This document shows positions 32,059 to 44,360 of a stretch of 64,000 bases of DNA, one piece after another. Numbering within the stretch: the stretch's first letter is position 1; every line of letters begins with the position of its first letter. The DNA comes from Lathyrus oleraceus. Taxonomy: Eukaryota > Streptophyta > Magnoliopsida > Fabales > Fabaceae. Under the pieces are notes generated by a model, which was not told the origin of the DNA, did not search any database, and was given only the letters and a program-made list of their open reading frames with translations. The position numbers and the translations under genes are program-made. The stretch spans positions 184,916,973 through 184,980,972 of the forward strand of contig NC_066582.1 of assembly GCF_024323335.1 (NCBI RefSeq). Reading direction: 5' to 3'.

Positions 32059-35000
32059 TGTAAGACCCCAATTTTGACCCTAAGATCCCTCATGCAATTT
32101 CATCATAAGCAATAGCATTGGGATCATACCTTGGCATCCTCCTTACCCCTATTTCATTGGGTTTATTCTGGGAGAGATCACCAAACACTTTGTGATTGTA
32201 TCATACTTGTATTTTATCATTTTACTAACCAAAATACCAAAATTATGTCTTTGTGTTTACCTAACTTTTTTGTAGTTAGGGCATGATCTCCATTGATCTA
32301 TCAAGTTCACATCTAGGGTTTGAGACCCCCATGAACAAAGAGCACAACCAAGATTTGATCCAAGGATGGTTATGAGCATCATATATGAGTCCCAATGTTC
32401 TCTACATGTTATATTGATCAAGTTTTTTTCAAGAGTTTGAGGGTGATTTGCCTTGGAAACCCTAGTTTGACTGGGTATCTTGAGTAACTTCTCCAACAAG
32501 CTATCTCACCAATTGATAAAATTTATCAAGGGACACTTAAAAATTCATCATCTTATTCATATATGATCTACCATGAGCCAATAAATACAATAGAATTGGA
32601 AGTTAGCAACTTGGTTGATGGTGGTTGGCCAGAAGGATTCATCTTATCAAAACTGGGTCTCCCTAGACCCTATCTCCTACACTTTTCACCATATGAAAAT
32701 GATTCCAAGAGACAACTTAATCTAAATTACATTCCAAGCAACTTTCATGTTGATACCTAGAGCTAGTTTGGCTTGGAAAATCATTTTCTATGTTGAAACA
32801 TTATAGATCATTTTATCTAAACCCTAATTTGAAAGTCAACTTCCCAAGGCCATAACTTGCTCAATTTTTATGAGATTAAAGATTTCCAAGTTGCACAATC
32901 AAATTCAATGTGTCTAATTCAACTTTTATGTTTGTAGTGGGAGCTAATTCAACTTTTTTAAGCAAGTCATATGAGGTTACATTATAGGTCACCTTTGACC
33001 TATACCATTGATCAAGTGATTTTTCAAAACTTCAAAAATGCATAACTCTAGAATTTCAAATCCAAATGACATTAAATTAGCGACCATTTTGAAGGTCTTT
33101 GAGAGAGCTAAAACTTTGATGAAGACACTTTGCTCATTTGAAGCTCATATAAAAAGTTAAGCAAGGTGGAATATTGAGACATATGGCTTGACACTTAGAA
33201 ACATTTTGAGATGTCAAAAATTTCCAAACATCCACCTCAAATTTCTTCAAGTTACAAACTCCAAATGTAAAAATGTTGAAAATTAAAGTTGTTCCTCTTG
33301 ATCCCACCTTTTCAAAGAGCTCAAATTCATTCATTTTGGACAAGGAATGCATAGGCTGCACATGGCATGAACATGGTGTCATCACTTGGCAAGGATCAAA
33401 GTTCAAATCAAAATGTACACTTGCCTTGCAATCCAAACTGAATTCGGACTATCTAACACTCATTTGTGGACTTATGGCAATGATTTTATGGGCCTATGCG
33501 CGCCCATGCACCCATGCTTCATCAATGACCAAATTTGGAAAGTGAATGCAAGTGTTCAAAAAGCAATGGATTCAGCTCTAAATAGAGCCTCATATGCTCA
33601 GCAATCAATAGACATTTGCGCCAGCTTTGATCCCCCATCTCTAACCCTCATATTTCGAAGGATAAACCTGAGAAATTTATTTGAATTTGAGGTTGAATTT
33701 CCACTGTTTTGAAATTCAAATCACTAGGAATCCACAGCCTTTTAAGCATTCAATCCTTCTTCTGCAAGCATTTGGAGTGAGATCAAGCACGAGCAAGAGC
33801 AAGATCAGTTGAAATTAGACCACCATTAAAGGTATTTTTCAGAAATTTTGATCTCTTCGATTCTCTCAAATTCTTGCTCAATTCTATTGATTCTTTGGTT
33901 GTCTAAAGTCCTACTAATGTAGGCAAGAAGATTGAGATGCTTTGAGTCCAAATCGAAGCAACTCAGTTCATGTAACTCAAATTTCAACTCCATGTATCTC
34001 TCAACATACTTGGAGTTAGAGTGAATTGAGGCCAGATTTGAACTCAGTGCCATTTTAACTTTGAAATCATGTCCTTGTTTTTAATTTTGGTGATGGTTGA
34101 AGGTGGACCAGTCCGGTGAGGTCTACCGGAGAAGAATACCGGAGCTACAGCTCCGGCGATGTGTTGGCATCTCTCACAACCATAGGATCCATCTAATTTG
34201 TTTTAATCACGATCGTTTCTATTGAATACCAATGTTATGGCGCGCTGACTCATGTCCATCGTGGATAGCGCATTTTTGGCCACCTGATCTGCCACCTCAA
34301 TTAATGAGGGAGATCAAGTAGTCTACGTTTTTTCTGATATCTTAATTTTCATTTTAATTGCATTATTTTCAATAATTCATATTAAATTCAATATTGATCC
34401 AAAAAATATGGGACTTTCACCGAAAATTTTCAAATATTTTTCTCTTTCATACTCTGAATTAAAATTATTTTTTGGATCATTATTAATATTTTTCATGAAT
34501 TAATTGATTTTTCATTTGTTTTTAATTGTTTAAAAATACTTTTAAATGTCCAAAAATTGTGAAATTTTTTCTCCAAGGACCTTTGACCTTGTTTGGCCTA
34601 TGATAAATCTCATGGCCATTTCTTTGGTGTTTTGATGAGATTTTAGGAATTGGACAAACCATATTTAATTTAAATGAACTATTTTAGTATTTTTAATTTG
34701 AATAAATGCCAAATAAATTTATTGACCAATTGTGATGACTCGTTTATGTTTGACTCTTGTTGTTGGGCCTTGGTCAAGGTTGATTTGACTTTGTCAAATT
34801 AATATCATTGGATTTAGGGGATTGATGGAATGTACATTCCATCTTCCAAAATTAATGGATGATATTAATTTGGTAAAAGTCCTCCTTTGACCAATTTGTG
34901 ATTTGATCCATTCCCCTCCCTATTCATCTTATTCCCTTTCTTCACTCATTTTCCATTTGGCCTATGATATCTCATAATCCTAAGGCTAGTTGATTGAAAA

Positions 35001-36653
35001 ATTGACATGAGTATGGATGAGATTAGGCCACAACTTTTGCATATCCTTTTTGTGTGTGGTATGTTTCATGAGCATAGTCCATTATACTATGTGTCTAACA
35101 TGCATTAACACCAAAATTCTATTGCCTGGCCTCAAATAGTTGTGACTTCTACATAAGTCCAATTACGATTCTTTAACATAGCGCTAAATTTGTGACATAA
35201 AAGGCATAAGCATTCTAGTTAGTGAGATTGTAAGTCTCCCTTTCATGGTATTGTGTGGAAACTTGGCCTTCTTTCCTTCCTTTAGAAGATGTTTTGGCCA
35301 AGGATTCATGCTTGTGATAAGTGGGTTGAGTGTTCTCAAAAGAATGTCTTGAAAATGAAAAGCAAAAGCAAAACAATACTAAGTTCTAACCTATTAACTA
35401 CTAACTTTTAATTTCAAGCCTTTACTTTGATGCAATTTACTTTTAGCACTCTATTTCATTTGCCATTGTTCATATCATTCTAATTGTTTATGTTAATGCG
35501 ATTTTTCACTTTGTTCATTTGGACCATATTGTGTGATATATTTTGTTTCTGTATACTTTGCTTGTTTGTGTGGTCTTTGACCATTAATGTACATAATAAC
35601 AACAAAAACCCTAAAAGACTTTTGTGTGGACTGTTGGCTTGATCTTGGACAAATGGACTTAGAATCTAGGCAACCTTCCTATGTTAAAGGACTTGGCTAA
35701 TGTCAACTTGTTGAAGAACCAAGTGCTTGCAATTTGAGAATTCATCTGATACATCTTTGAAGACATCTCTAAGTTCATCTGCAACATGATCATTGTGAAG
35801 CTATTATTTTGAACCTGTGACTTGTCGAATTCATCTTTTACATGGGCTATTTTGGAGAAGATCATGGAATGGATAAGCTTGGATGTGGCCATCTTTATTT
35901 GATGTCGGGATCTTCAAGATAATATAATTGTGCATTTGTGTATTGCTTGATTCTAAAAGTCCAAGGGAATTATGGGTTTCTATTGACATTCTTGTCTATT
36001 GGATTGCTACCCATTTGGTCAGATCTTTTCAACTTTAAACTTTTAATTTTATACATAGGATAGAAACTTTGGCCTTATGCCATTGCATTTCAAACTCCTT
36101 TTCTTAAATCAAATTTGTAAATAAACTTAACTATACTTGACTTAAACTTTCAAAGAGCCAAAAAGAACTAACTCATTCAAACCATTTTTAGACCTTTGTG
36201 CCTTTCAAACTTATTTTTTGTTAAAAACAATGCATCCACTTTGAAATTTGTATCACGAACTACGAGGTTTTGATCCCTCATTTTTATGTTGGTACGTAGG
36301 CACAAGACCGAAGGTCTTGCCAAACACAAAAATATAATTAATGAATTCTTTTCTCAACCCCCCCCCATTCTATTTTTTTTAAACATCACTTTATACCAAG
36401 TACATATGTACACAAAAAGGGCTCCCTAGGAGTACCTAGGACATTTTGGGTGCTAACACCTTCCCTCTGTGTAACCAACCCCCTTACTTGTAATCTCTGA
36501 CATTTTATTAGTTTTGATATGAAAACTTCTTACTTTTGGGTTTTGTTCATACTTTTTCCCTTTTCCCTTGGAAACAATAAAAGCGCGGTGGCGACTCTTG
36601 TTATTTGATCTCTAGCTTATCCATAGCTTGATGATCATGAATTTACCGTTACA
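32059..36653 (+). repeat. Element A 3' LTR
   Basis: 4,595 bp, TGTAAGACCCC...TTTACCGTTACA. Relative to the 5' LTR it lacks about 115 bp between TAGGATAG and AAACTTTGG (36056-36070) and keeps a 45-bp stretch near 33020-33065 that the 5' LTR has lost. It is followed by the ATACT duplication at 36654. Confidence 0.95.
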
Positions 36654-37847
36654 ATACTATCAAAAGCTTTCTGGAAATCTTCGACCCAATCACAAGACTG
36701 ATCTTTCCGCAGAAGCTTGAATATAGGCAAACATGTGGCAGTCATGTGAGAAATGAACCTTGAGATATAATTCAAGCAGCCGAGAAAACCTCTGACTTGC
36801 TTCTCAGTTTTGGGCGCATGTATCTCTTGTATTGCTTTGACCTTGGCAGGATCAACTTCAATACCCCTCTCGCTAACAATAAAGCCCAACAACTTACCAG
36901 AACGAACACCAAAAGTACACTTATTGGGATTCAAGCGGAGTTTATACTTCCTCAAACGCTGGAATAGCTTCAACAAATGCTCAACATGTTCCTCTTCATC
37001 AATCGATTTAGCAATCATGTCGTCGACATAAACTTCAATATCTTTATGCATCATATCATGAAAAACAGTAGTCATTTCTCTTTGGTAAGTTGCACCAACA
37101 TTCTTTAAACCGGAAGGCATCATTCTATAACAGAATGTTCCCCAAGGTGTAATGAATGTGGTCTTCTCCATATCTTCGGGTGCCATCTTGATCTGATTAT
37201 ATTAGGAAAATCCATCCATAAACGAAAGGACTTTGAATATAGAAGTATTATCTACCAACATATCAATGTGTGGCAGAGGGAAATCATCTTTCGGACCTGC
37301 TTTATTCAAATCTCTATAGTCAACACACATGCGGACTTTTCCATCTAACTTCGGCACAGGAACAATATTGGCCATCCATTGCAGATACTCAGCGGTCACA
37401 AGGAAACCGACGTCAATCTTCTTCTGCACTTCTTCTTTGATCTTCACAGTCATATCAGGATGTGTTCTTCTCAATTTCTGCTTGACTGGCTTGCATTCTG
37501 GCTTCAACGGCAATCTATGCTCCACAATCTCAGAATCTAAACCAGGCATGTCTTGATATGACCAAGCAAATACATCTGAATACTCTGGAAGAAGATCAAT
37601 CAACCCCTTCTTGACATCTGGACACAGTCGAGACCCAGTTTTGACTTCCTTCACATCATCCTCGGAACCCAAGTTGACTAGCTCAACCTGCTCTTTGAAC
37701 GGCTGAATGGTCTTTTCATCATGCTCAAGAAGATGAGATAGTTCATGACTCACTTCTTCATCACTTTCCTCCTCGGCCTCAAACACAGGGAATTCAAAAT
37801 TTTGAGAAGGAGAAGGATCATTGTATTCAATGGGGTTAGTAACCAAC
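36654..37847 (-). pseudogene. Element B reverse transcriptase, nearly intact, cut by element A
   Basis: Exon 2 of pol begins after the acceptor at 37848 (LVTNPIEYND). RT motifs: VCVDYRDLNKAGPKDDFPLP, LSFMDGFS, TFITPWGTFCYRMMPSGLKN, catalytic YVDD intact at 37019-37030, then GFIVSERGIEVDPAKVKAI. Only one stop is seen, at 37199-37201. The frame runs into the element A insertion within QKAFDSI; the RNase H continuation is at 6105-5721. Confidence 0.92.
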
Positions 37848-38102
37848 CTGCATAATGATTTGATACTTTGATTTTAGAGAAGTGAATTTAGGACCAAACA
37901 TTATGCAGATGGACAATTATATTGTTTATTTATGTTTTTTTGTGATTACCATTTTCAAAATAAAGCAAAAAGTAAAAACAAACATCATATATGTGGATGA
38001 ATAGAATTAATTTTATTAATGATCAATTTGAAAATGCCCAACAATGTTTACTTCTCCCTTAGGCATAGGAGAAGGATTTTGAAAACATATAAAAGTAATT
38101 AC
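37848..38102 (-). other. Ogre intron of element B (protease/RT)
   Basis: 255 bp on the - strand, donor CTAA/GTAATTAC at 38102 and acceptor TTATGCAG/GTTGG at 37848. The phase is the same as in element A and gives the same Lys-Leu-Val junction. Both ends are conserved, although the surrounding genes carry stops. Confidence 0.83.
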
Positions 38103-39060
38103 TTAGATCGATGCAAAATAACAGGAATATCAACAGCAATCCAATTGTTGCAAGCCTTTCCATGCGTCACAAAATTGGTGCAGCTTTCCTCTTCGTCATC
38201 CTCTAGCGCAGTAACTAAGTGTTGTTCATTGCCATGAATGAACCCTCCGCTACGAAAGCTAAGTTTCATATCTTCAGACCTTGCAGCTGATGAACCTCAC
38301 TGAAAACCAAGATCAGTTATGCCTTTGTTGTCGGAGACCTCTACCATGCGCCCCCACTGATCAACATTGCCTCCTTCAACAATCTTCCTTGCATCTTTAA
38401 ATGAGGACATAGGTTCCCCAACTCTCTTTTCAGAAGCAATAGATAAGGCTTGGAATGGAGTCCCAACCTCATCTTCAGCCTCAACGTAAGAGAAAGATGA
38501 CAGGTGGCTAACCAACAGCGCCTTCTCCCCACCAACAATGACAAGCTTGCCATTCTTCACAAATTTGAGCTTCTGATGCAAAATGGAGGTAACAGCTCCT
38601 ACTTCATGGATCCATGGCCTTCCCAATAAACAACTTTAGGTCGGGTGGATATCCATTACTTGAAAAGTAATTTGAAAATCACTCGGACCTATCTTCACTA
38701 GAAGGTCCACTTCATCAATAATTGTTTTGTGTGAACTGTCGAAAGCTTTGACGATTCCACCGCTATACCTCATGGGCGCTCCTTGTAATGATAACATTGA
38801 CAGATGTGACTTCATGAACACATTCAATGATGACCCGGTGTCAACAAGCACATTTGACAAAGCATCATCTTTGCAATTCACAGAAGTTGAGATTGTTGCA
38901 GGAAGTGATGTTAGCTACTATATGATCAAATTGATCCACCGTAACATCATGTTCCACAAACGCTTGCTCAAGAACTTTTTGTAGTACTTCTATGTGTCCT
39001 TCTGAGTTCATGAGCAGAGACAGTACTGAAATCTTTGAGGAGGTTTGGAGCAACTACTCC
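38103..39060 (-). pseudogene. Element B protease region, broken
   Basis: The retroviral-type aspartic protease motif VLVDTGSSLNVF lies in the block 38881-38636, followed after one stop by LGRPWIHEVGAVTS (38626-38297) and a C-terminal tail ending ILHRS at the intron donor. A stretch of about 50 bp present in A (NEELPKEGRNYN region) is missing here near 38870 and shifts the frame. Further stops lie near 38295 and 39006. Confidence 0.85.
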
Positions 39061-40334
39061 ACCATATTAAACTCACTTTTCTTTATTAATCGAGTGTACC
39101 TCATCATCATCTTTAGTCTTCAAATCGCTGGATTCACCATACTTACCCTTTGAAGCATTAGCCGGATCTACAGTATGCACTTCCACCTTCTTACCAACTG
39201 TTGAGTTATCTACATCTTTTGGGAACACCGACCCAAACACACGACCACTGCGGGTCACCTTGGTAACATCAGCAATACTTACTATAGAGTTGGTCGTAGG
39301 CAACAGGACCTCTTGACTATCCTTCATCATTGTTGCATTGTACTCATACGGAACAACTTTATCCGATGAATACGAGACTAGACCCGCTAACCGTATAACC
39401 AACGGCGATACTGATATGTTGCTAAGGTTGTTACTGTTATTGATGTCATATTGAATCAGCAATCTGTCTAGTTGCTTAGAAATGGGCATTATGACATTCA
39501 CATCGTCATCTACATGACGGGATTGAATGATTTGGATCATGCCTTCATCCATCAGTCGCTGAACGTCCCTTTTCACAACCTCACAACCTCTCAGGTTGAC
39601 ACTACAGATAACACAACCATCATGGTCGTGTTCACAATCACTCACCATACAAATTTCCTTATGTAACTGCACCAAGGACCTCTGGATGAAACGAACATCA
39701 AACACTTTAAATTCTCCAGGACAACCATCCACCATATTAACAGAAGATTTCCCATGAGCGGGTAGTGGATTTGCTTTCACATTCGGAGCACTGTCCTCGA
39801 AGGACACCATTCCACTCTTTATCAGCTTCTGAACCTCATACTTAAGCGGATAGCAATTTTCAATATCATGTTCGAGTGCTCCTTGATGAAAAGCACATCG
39901 AAGTTCAGGCTTATACCACCATCGAAGTGGTTCTGGAATTTGCGGTGGGTTTCTCGGTTGGAGTAGGTTCTTGAGAACCAAAGACAGATATAGTTCAGCA
40001 TAAGACATAGGAATTGGGTCGAAAGAGACCTTCTTCCTCTCGAAGTTTTGTTGATGATGATTGTTGGTATTGTTTCTGTTGTAGTTGTTCATTCGTTATT
40101 GCGGTTGTTGCTGTTGACATTGTTGTGGTTGAACTGGTGTTGATTGATTATCAGAAAATACTGGAATGACTGAAGATACTTGATGATGGTGTTGACGGGG
40201 TGGGTGATTCCTTCTGATCTGAGGCCTCCTCTTCCTCCCACTGGTTATTGCATTAGCTTCGCTATCTTTCTTCTTCCCAAAACTGCTGCCATATCTCTTA
40301 CTTGATGATGCTTCCTCTTTTGACAAACGTCCCA
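39061..40334 (-). pseudogene. Element B gag C-terminal half, broken
   Basis: The block 40092-39073 encodes PIPMSYAELYLSLVLKNLLQ, then CAFHQGALEHDIENCYPLK, a cysteine/histidine segment (CEHDHDGCVICSVNLRGC) and a basic-acidic linker. It retains about 110 codons that A has lost. Upstream (40334-40096) is the glutamine- and histidine-rich tail (PPRQHHHQVSSVIPVF), with a stop near 40094. A frameshift near 39075 ends the open block. Element D separates it from the N-terminal half at 49112. Confidence 0.85.
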
Positions 40335-41745
40335 TGATCGGGAAAATAGCAAGTGTACTATTTTGCCTGTTATAGTAATAATGGGGAAAATCCTCGAATG
40401 TCGATCTCAAGGACTGCACGTAGTATTGAGTTTAAATTATCATTCAATTAAACAAAAAGTATTAATTTGGGTTTTTTGAGTGTAAAAAAAAATAATAAAG
40501 CAATAAGAAAATAGGGGTTTTTGGAGAAAAAGGAACAATGCCAGGGAAGGTGTATGATTTATCCTTGTAATTACTCTGAGTTACTATTGCATCAACAAAT
40601 ATCAATTACTACCAGTTCTCAAGGGTATTTTCTCCCAAGTCCTTAGTGAGAAAACCTTTAATCAATCTACCCTCATTCCTATGTCCATAGCCAATGAGTG
40701 TGAAGTTAAGCTGTAAAATATCAAGAATGCTCTGGTTCATACAGGGTATCCCTAGTCCTAGGTGATATCTACTGCAGAGTAACCTGATGAAAACCTTATC
40801 ACTGGCGGTCCAGCCTAGGTGATAACCATAGATCAATCTCGATTGGTCCGAAAGAGAAAGCAATAAACACATCAAAAGGTTACCGTAAATAAAATATTAT
40901 AAATGCAAATGTAAACTCAAATTCATTACAACTCTAAATCAGGGACACCCCCCTAGCATTGGGGGGTTTAGCTACTCATATTGTTTAAAACCATTGCAAG
41001 ATAAAAATTACACATTACAAGTAATTGGATAACTTTGATCTTCAATCGCTCCCGCTCATGAATCTCTTCAGCTCTCCAAATGTCTTGATCTCTTTAATAC
41101 TTGATTGCTTCACAATATTGTGGTTTGCTATACTCCAGGATGATTTTTCCTTTGGTAGAAGACCTCTTTTTATAGTGAAAGTTCCCAGCAGCAGTTGGAC
41201 AGGTCCAAAGATGTCTCCAAAAAGCCCGAAGAATGAAAAGCCTAGAAAAATTGGAAATATTGGGCTTGGGCTGACACGGGTGGCCGTGTCAGCCTACTAG
41301 TTCACCTGACACGCCCATGGCATGCCCAACACGGGGGAAGTCTCTGCCTGACACGGCCCGTGTCAGCTGACACGGGTGGCCGTGTCAGGCTACTGTTTCC
41401 TTCTTCTGATTCCCTTTCCCTGACACGGCCCGTGTCAGGTGACACAGGTGGCTGTGTCAGGCCTCCTGTACTGGGATTTTTTGCTCTTTTTCGTACCGGA
41501 CTCTCGCACCGTCGTGTTCTGAGTCCCCCAGTTCTTCTACCTGGATCTGTCTGACAGAAACACAGTTATCCCACGCATAAAATTAAGATAAACAACGTAA
41601 AACATAATAAAGATTAAAAACGCGTAAATATCATAACGGAAGTAAAACTAATCGAATTGTACCTTAAATGCTCGCACAGTGTATCAAATGTCTCTGTTTT
41701 GCATCTGATCAGTAATGAAAACTTACTATAAATGGTGACTGATCA
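40335..41745 (-). repeat. Element D 3' LTR
   Basis: 1,411 bp. It contains a palindrome cluster at 41271-41462 and, on the - strand, TATAAAAAG near 41166-41174. It has 11 bp near 41636 that the other LTR lacks. An 88-codon open frame (40875-40609) is repeated in the other LTR only because the LTRs are copies. Confidence 0.94.
41271..41462. repeat. TGACACGG palindrome cluster in D 3' LTR
   Basis: Five inverted units of the form TGACACGG-n-CCGTGTCA (for example TGACACGGGTGGCCGTGTCA and TGACACGGCCCGTGTCA), plus a degraded GACACGCCCATGGCATGCC. Two pairs are joined tail to head as CCCGTGTCAGCTGACACGGG. Confidence 0.85.
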
Positions 41746-43073
41746 CAACCCCAAACTTAGCTCATTGCTTGTCCCAAGTAATATTTCGGTATCACCCCCC
41801 AGAATTCTTTATGCTTTCCACCACTGTTGAGATCGTTCGCAAACGTCTTCCCCTTTTCTTCCACAAGTCCTACCCATCTTCGTAAGTCATCATTCACACT
41901 TCCACTTTAAAGCACCGTTTCACCTGTCAGCTTATTTCACATTCTCACCAATCCTCTCGGGGTTAACTGTTTACACTCATAATTCAAAGTATGCAATATC
42001 ACTCACAAGTTTGAATAGTCTCTCTTTTCTCATCACCTACACATAACACACACACTTTTGAGGTCTTTAGGGTTGTAGCTTGGCTTGGGTTAGGGTATGG
42101 ATTCACAAAAAAAAGGAAAACAAAGGGCTTTTGGCTCAGAGTCGATGTTATATCCTGTGTTGGTTTCTTTTAGTTCCTCGATTTTCTTTTCTTATTTCTT
42201 GAATTTTTACCGACTACCCTTTTTCGTGTTTCTTTCTTTTGAATCATCGAGTATTTGATTTTTATTTTTCTTTCTTTTTCTCGATTCATCACTTTTTCTT
42301 TTTCTCTCGTTTGTGCACTTTCTAGGGCTTTGAGAGCTTTTGGGGTTTTTGCCACAAACTTAGCTTTTCAACACAATTGGAATATATTATCATGACTCTG
42401 AGCAGGGTGAGGAAGTGTTTTTGGCCAATGGTTACATTCATGGTGTTTTATACAAAAAAATGGTTATAGGCTCAAATGGGGTTAACGAAGGATATAATAA
42501 TGCGGGATGGCTAGAAAGGCTCGGGGTTAATTACAAACAACGTGCCTCAGTGTGTGGATCATGCAGTGACAGTCCCAGAGAGTCTACGCAAATTAAGAGT
42601 GATAAAGACAAACCTGAATGACGCTCATGATGATTAATGTGTTTGGCCTTTTTCTGACTCACTGGGTTTGGTTCAGCTTTGACAGGATCCACAGTGCTTC
42701 TTAATTTGGTGCAATTGCTTTCTTATTTCGGAGTGTGTAGGATACTTGTATCGATTAAGCTGTGTACGTTGCGTCCGATCTTTACTTTCAGCAGTGTCAC
42801 TTTCTGGGGAGATCCTTCACAACAAGCCCTTGTGAGTGGTGTGATCTTTCATCCACTTCTCTCTTGTGATCATTACTTTTCCAACCTGTCAACACAGACT
42901 TGACACACACACTTGCAGCATAATGTACATTCGGCAGACAAATTCACTACAAAATTAAAAAGTAAAAATAAAATAAAAATTGCAAATGAAAGACATAAAA
43001 TCTCCCCCACACTTGAACTCAACATTGTCCACAATGTTTGTGACCAAGCGCGGAGGAGGGAACTTACAGGGTC
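41746..43073 (-). other. Element D 3' untranslated region with polypurine tract
   Basis: The - strand sequence GCTAAGTTTGGGGTTG at 41746-41761 abuts the 3' LTR and is the polypurine tract. The remaining 1.3 kb shows no conserved ORF. A purine/pyrimidine-skewed stretch at 42170-42330 (TTTCTTTTT type) gives a lysine-rich spurious frame on the - strand. Confidence 0.7.
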
Positions 43074-44360
43074 CTACTGAGGAGGCGGTTGCGGAAAATG
43101 CAACATCAATTGTCGCATCATGCTGCTCATGTCATCCAACATCGCTCCCTGATGGGCTTGCTCGATGCCTTTCCTTTGCTGTTCCGCCCTCAAGTCACCT
43201 ATTTCTGTCTGTATCCAGCCCCATTGGTCAGTTGACCAAGATGAGGAACCTTCCGCCTGTTGGGTGGGTTCCTGGGGTTGTGGAACAAACTGCTTAGGCG
43301 GTGCTTGAGGATATTCTTCTTCTCGCCCTTCTTCCTGGTCACCTACATAAAAATGGTCAATGTCGTGGCCCTCATCCGCATCGGGATCGGTGCTCACATA
43401 CAACCAATTTGCACAATTAGTGATAGCTACTCTGTCCGGATTCGGCAGAGCGATGATGAACCGTTTATGAATGAGGACAGGATAATGGGTAGGGGCAACC
43501 GCAATCATACCTTGGGCAATCAGAGCAGACATGTAAATTTTAGTATTACCTGCGATTGGCGTGTCCTCGAGTAAAACAGCATGATACTCGAAATGCAAAG
43601 CAATTTGGGTGATCATACCTCCCACGGAAATGCCTCCGAAGTTTGCTCGGCCGACTCTCCCCAGGTAGTCTGTTGCAAAGGCAGCTGCATTGATGGTCTG
43701 ATTTTGAGCCATCGAGTACATGAAGAATAGCTCTCTCTGAGTGGCTACTCCAGTGTTGTCGCCTCTATTAAACAATGTGTAGGCTAAACCTTTTTGGGCG
43801 TACCTGAAACAGGGATTCTGGATACCCGATGCTTTTGCACCTTTGGAGGAGTAATCCATCCTCCCAGTTATGGAAATCCAGAAATCCTTAGGAGAAAACC
43901 CGTCTGGGACCGCTCCGGGTCCGTTCAGCGGGAGGCGGAGTATAACAGCTAACTCCTCAATAGAAAGTTCATGGTAATTGTTAAACAACCGAAAGCGTAG
44001 AGTACCGAAATAATACCTGGTTGTGTTGACCCACCGTTTTTCGAGCTGAAACTCCAAGGTGCTGAGAAACTCGAGAGTAATGTGCTCGTAGGTCGGCGCC
44101 TCTAAACTCATAAACTCAAGCATGCCCAAGACGTGGAACATGCGGTCTACCTCAATTTTCAGCCCTAGATCAGTTAGAGTCTTTTCACACATATACCGGG
44201 TCGGCGTGAGCTTGCGTTTCCGATGCATTTGGTAACGTCTCTCTTGCTCCGGGTTGTCAAACACAATATTATGCGGATTAGGATTCCGGCTCGGGCGCTT
44301 CCGGGACTTTGCCATCTCCGCTCGTTGTTGCTTTCCGGTAAGAATTCTGTTCGAAGACAT
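43074..44360 (-). CDS. Element D Athila-type ORF, 428 aa, intact
   Basis: Open from ATG at 44360 to the stop at 43074. The N-terminus is basic (GKQQRAEMAKSRKRPSRNP), followed by a long globular region with PTRYMCEKTLTDLGL, LEFMSLEAPTYEHITLEFLS, HELSIEELAVILRLPLNGPG and IQNPCFRYAQKGLAYTLFNR. The tail is acidic, then Pro/Gln-rich. It matches what I remember of the 'Arabidopsis retrotransposon ORF-1' (ATHILA, PF03078) family, found near the 3' end of Athila elements. The biochemical function is unknown, and no membrane segment is visible. Its intactness in an element lacking pol is notable. Confidence 0.82.
   Translation of the reverse strand: MSSNRILTGKQQRAEMAKSRKRPSRNPNPHNIVFDNPEQERRYQMHRKRKLTPTRYMCEKTLTDLGLKIEVDRMFHVLGMLEFMSLEAPTYEHITLEFLSTLEFQLEKRWVNTTRYYFGTLRFRLFNNYHELSIEELAVILRLPLNGPGAVPDGFSPKDFWISITGRMDYSSKGAKASGIQNPCFRYAQKGLAYTLFNRGDNTGVATQRELFFMYSMAQNQTINAAAFATDYLGRVGRANFGGISVGGMITQIALHFEYHAVLLEDTPIAGNTKIYMSALIAQGMIAVAPTHYPVLIHKRFIIALPNPDRVAITNCANWLYVSTDPDADEGHDIDHFYVGDQEEGREEEYPQAPPKQFVPQPQEPTQQAEGSSSWSTDQWGWIQTEIGDLRAEQQRKGIEQAHQGAMLDDMSSMMRQLMLHFPQPPPQ

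Larger units (their letters stand above)
6106..36653 (+). mobile_element. Element A: full-length Ogre-type Ty3/gypsy retrotransposon
   Basis: Complete element with LTRs at 6106-10743 and 32059-36653, flanked by a perfect 5-bp duplication ATACT. Order: LTR, PBS, leader, ORF1, spacer, gag, protease, intron, RT, RNase H, archaeal-type RNase H, integrase, 3' UTR with stem-loops and minisatellites, polypurine tract, LTR. It spans 30,548 bp including the nested copia element E (14796-23883), and about 21.5 kb without it. Ogre is assigned from giant LTRs, ORF1, the intron, two RNases H and 3' minisatellites together. It lies inside element B in opposite orientation. Every ORF is broken, so it is not autonomous. 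Confidence 0.93.

Noticed and set aside
42170..42355. 61-codon lysine-rich frame in the D 3' UTR
   Set aside because: Product of a T-rich low-complexity stretch with no homologous feature.
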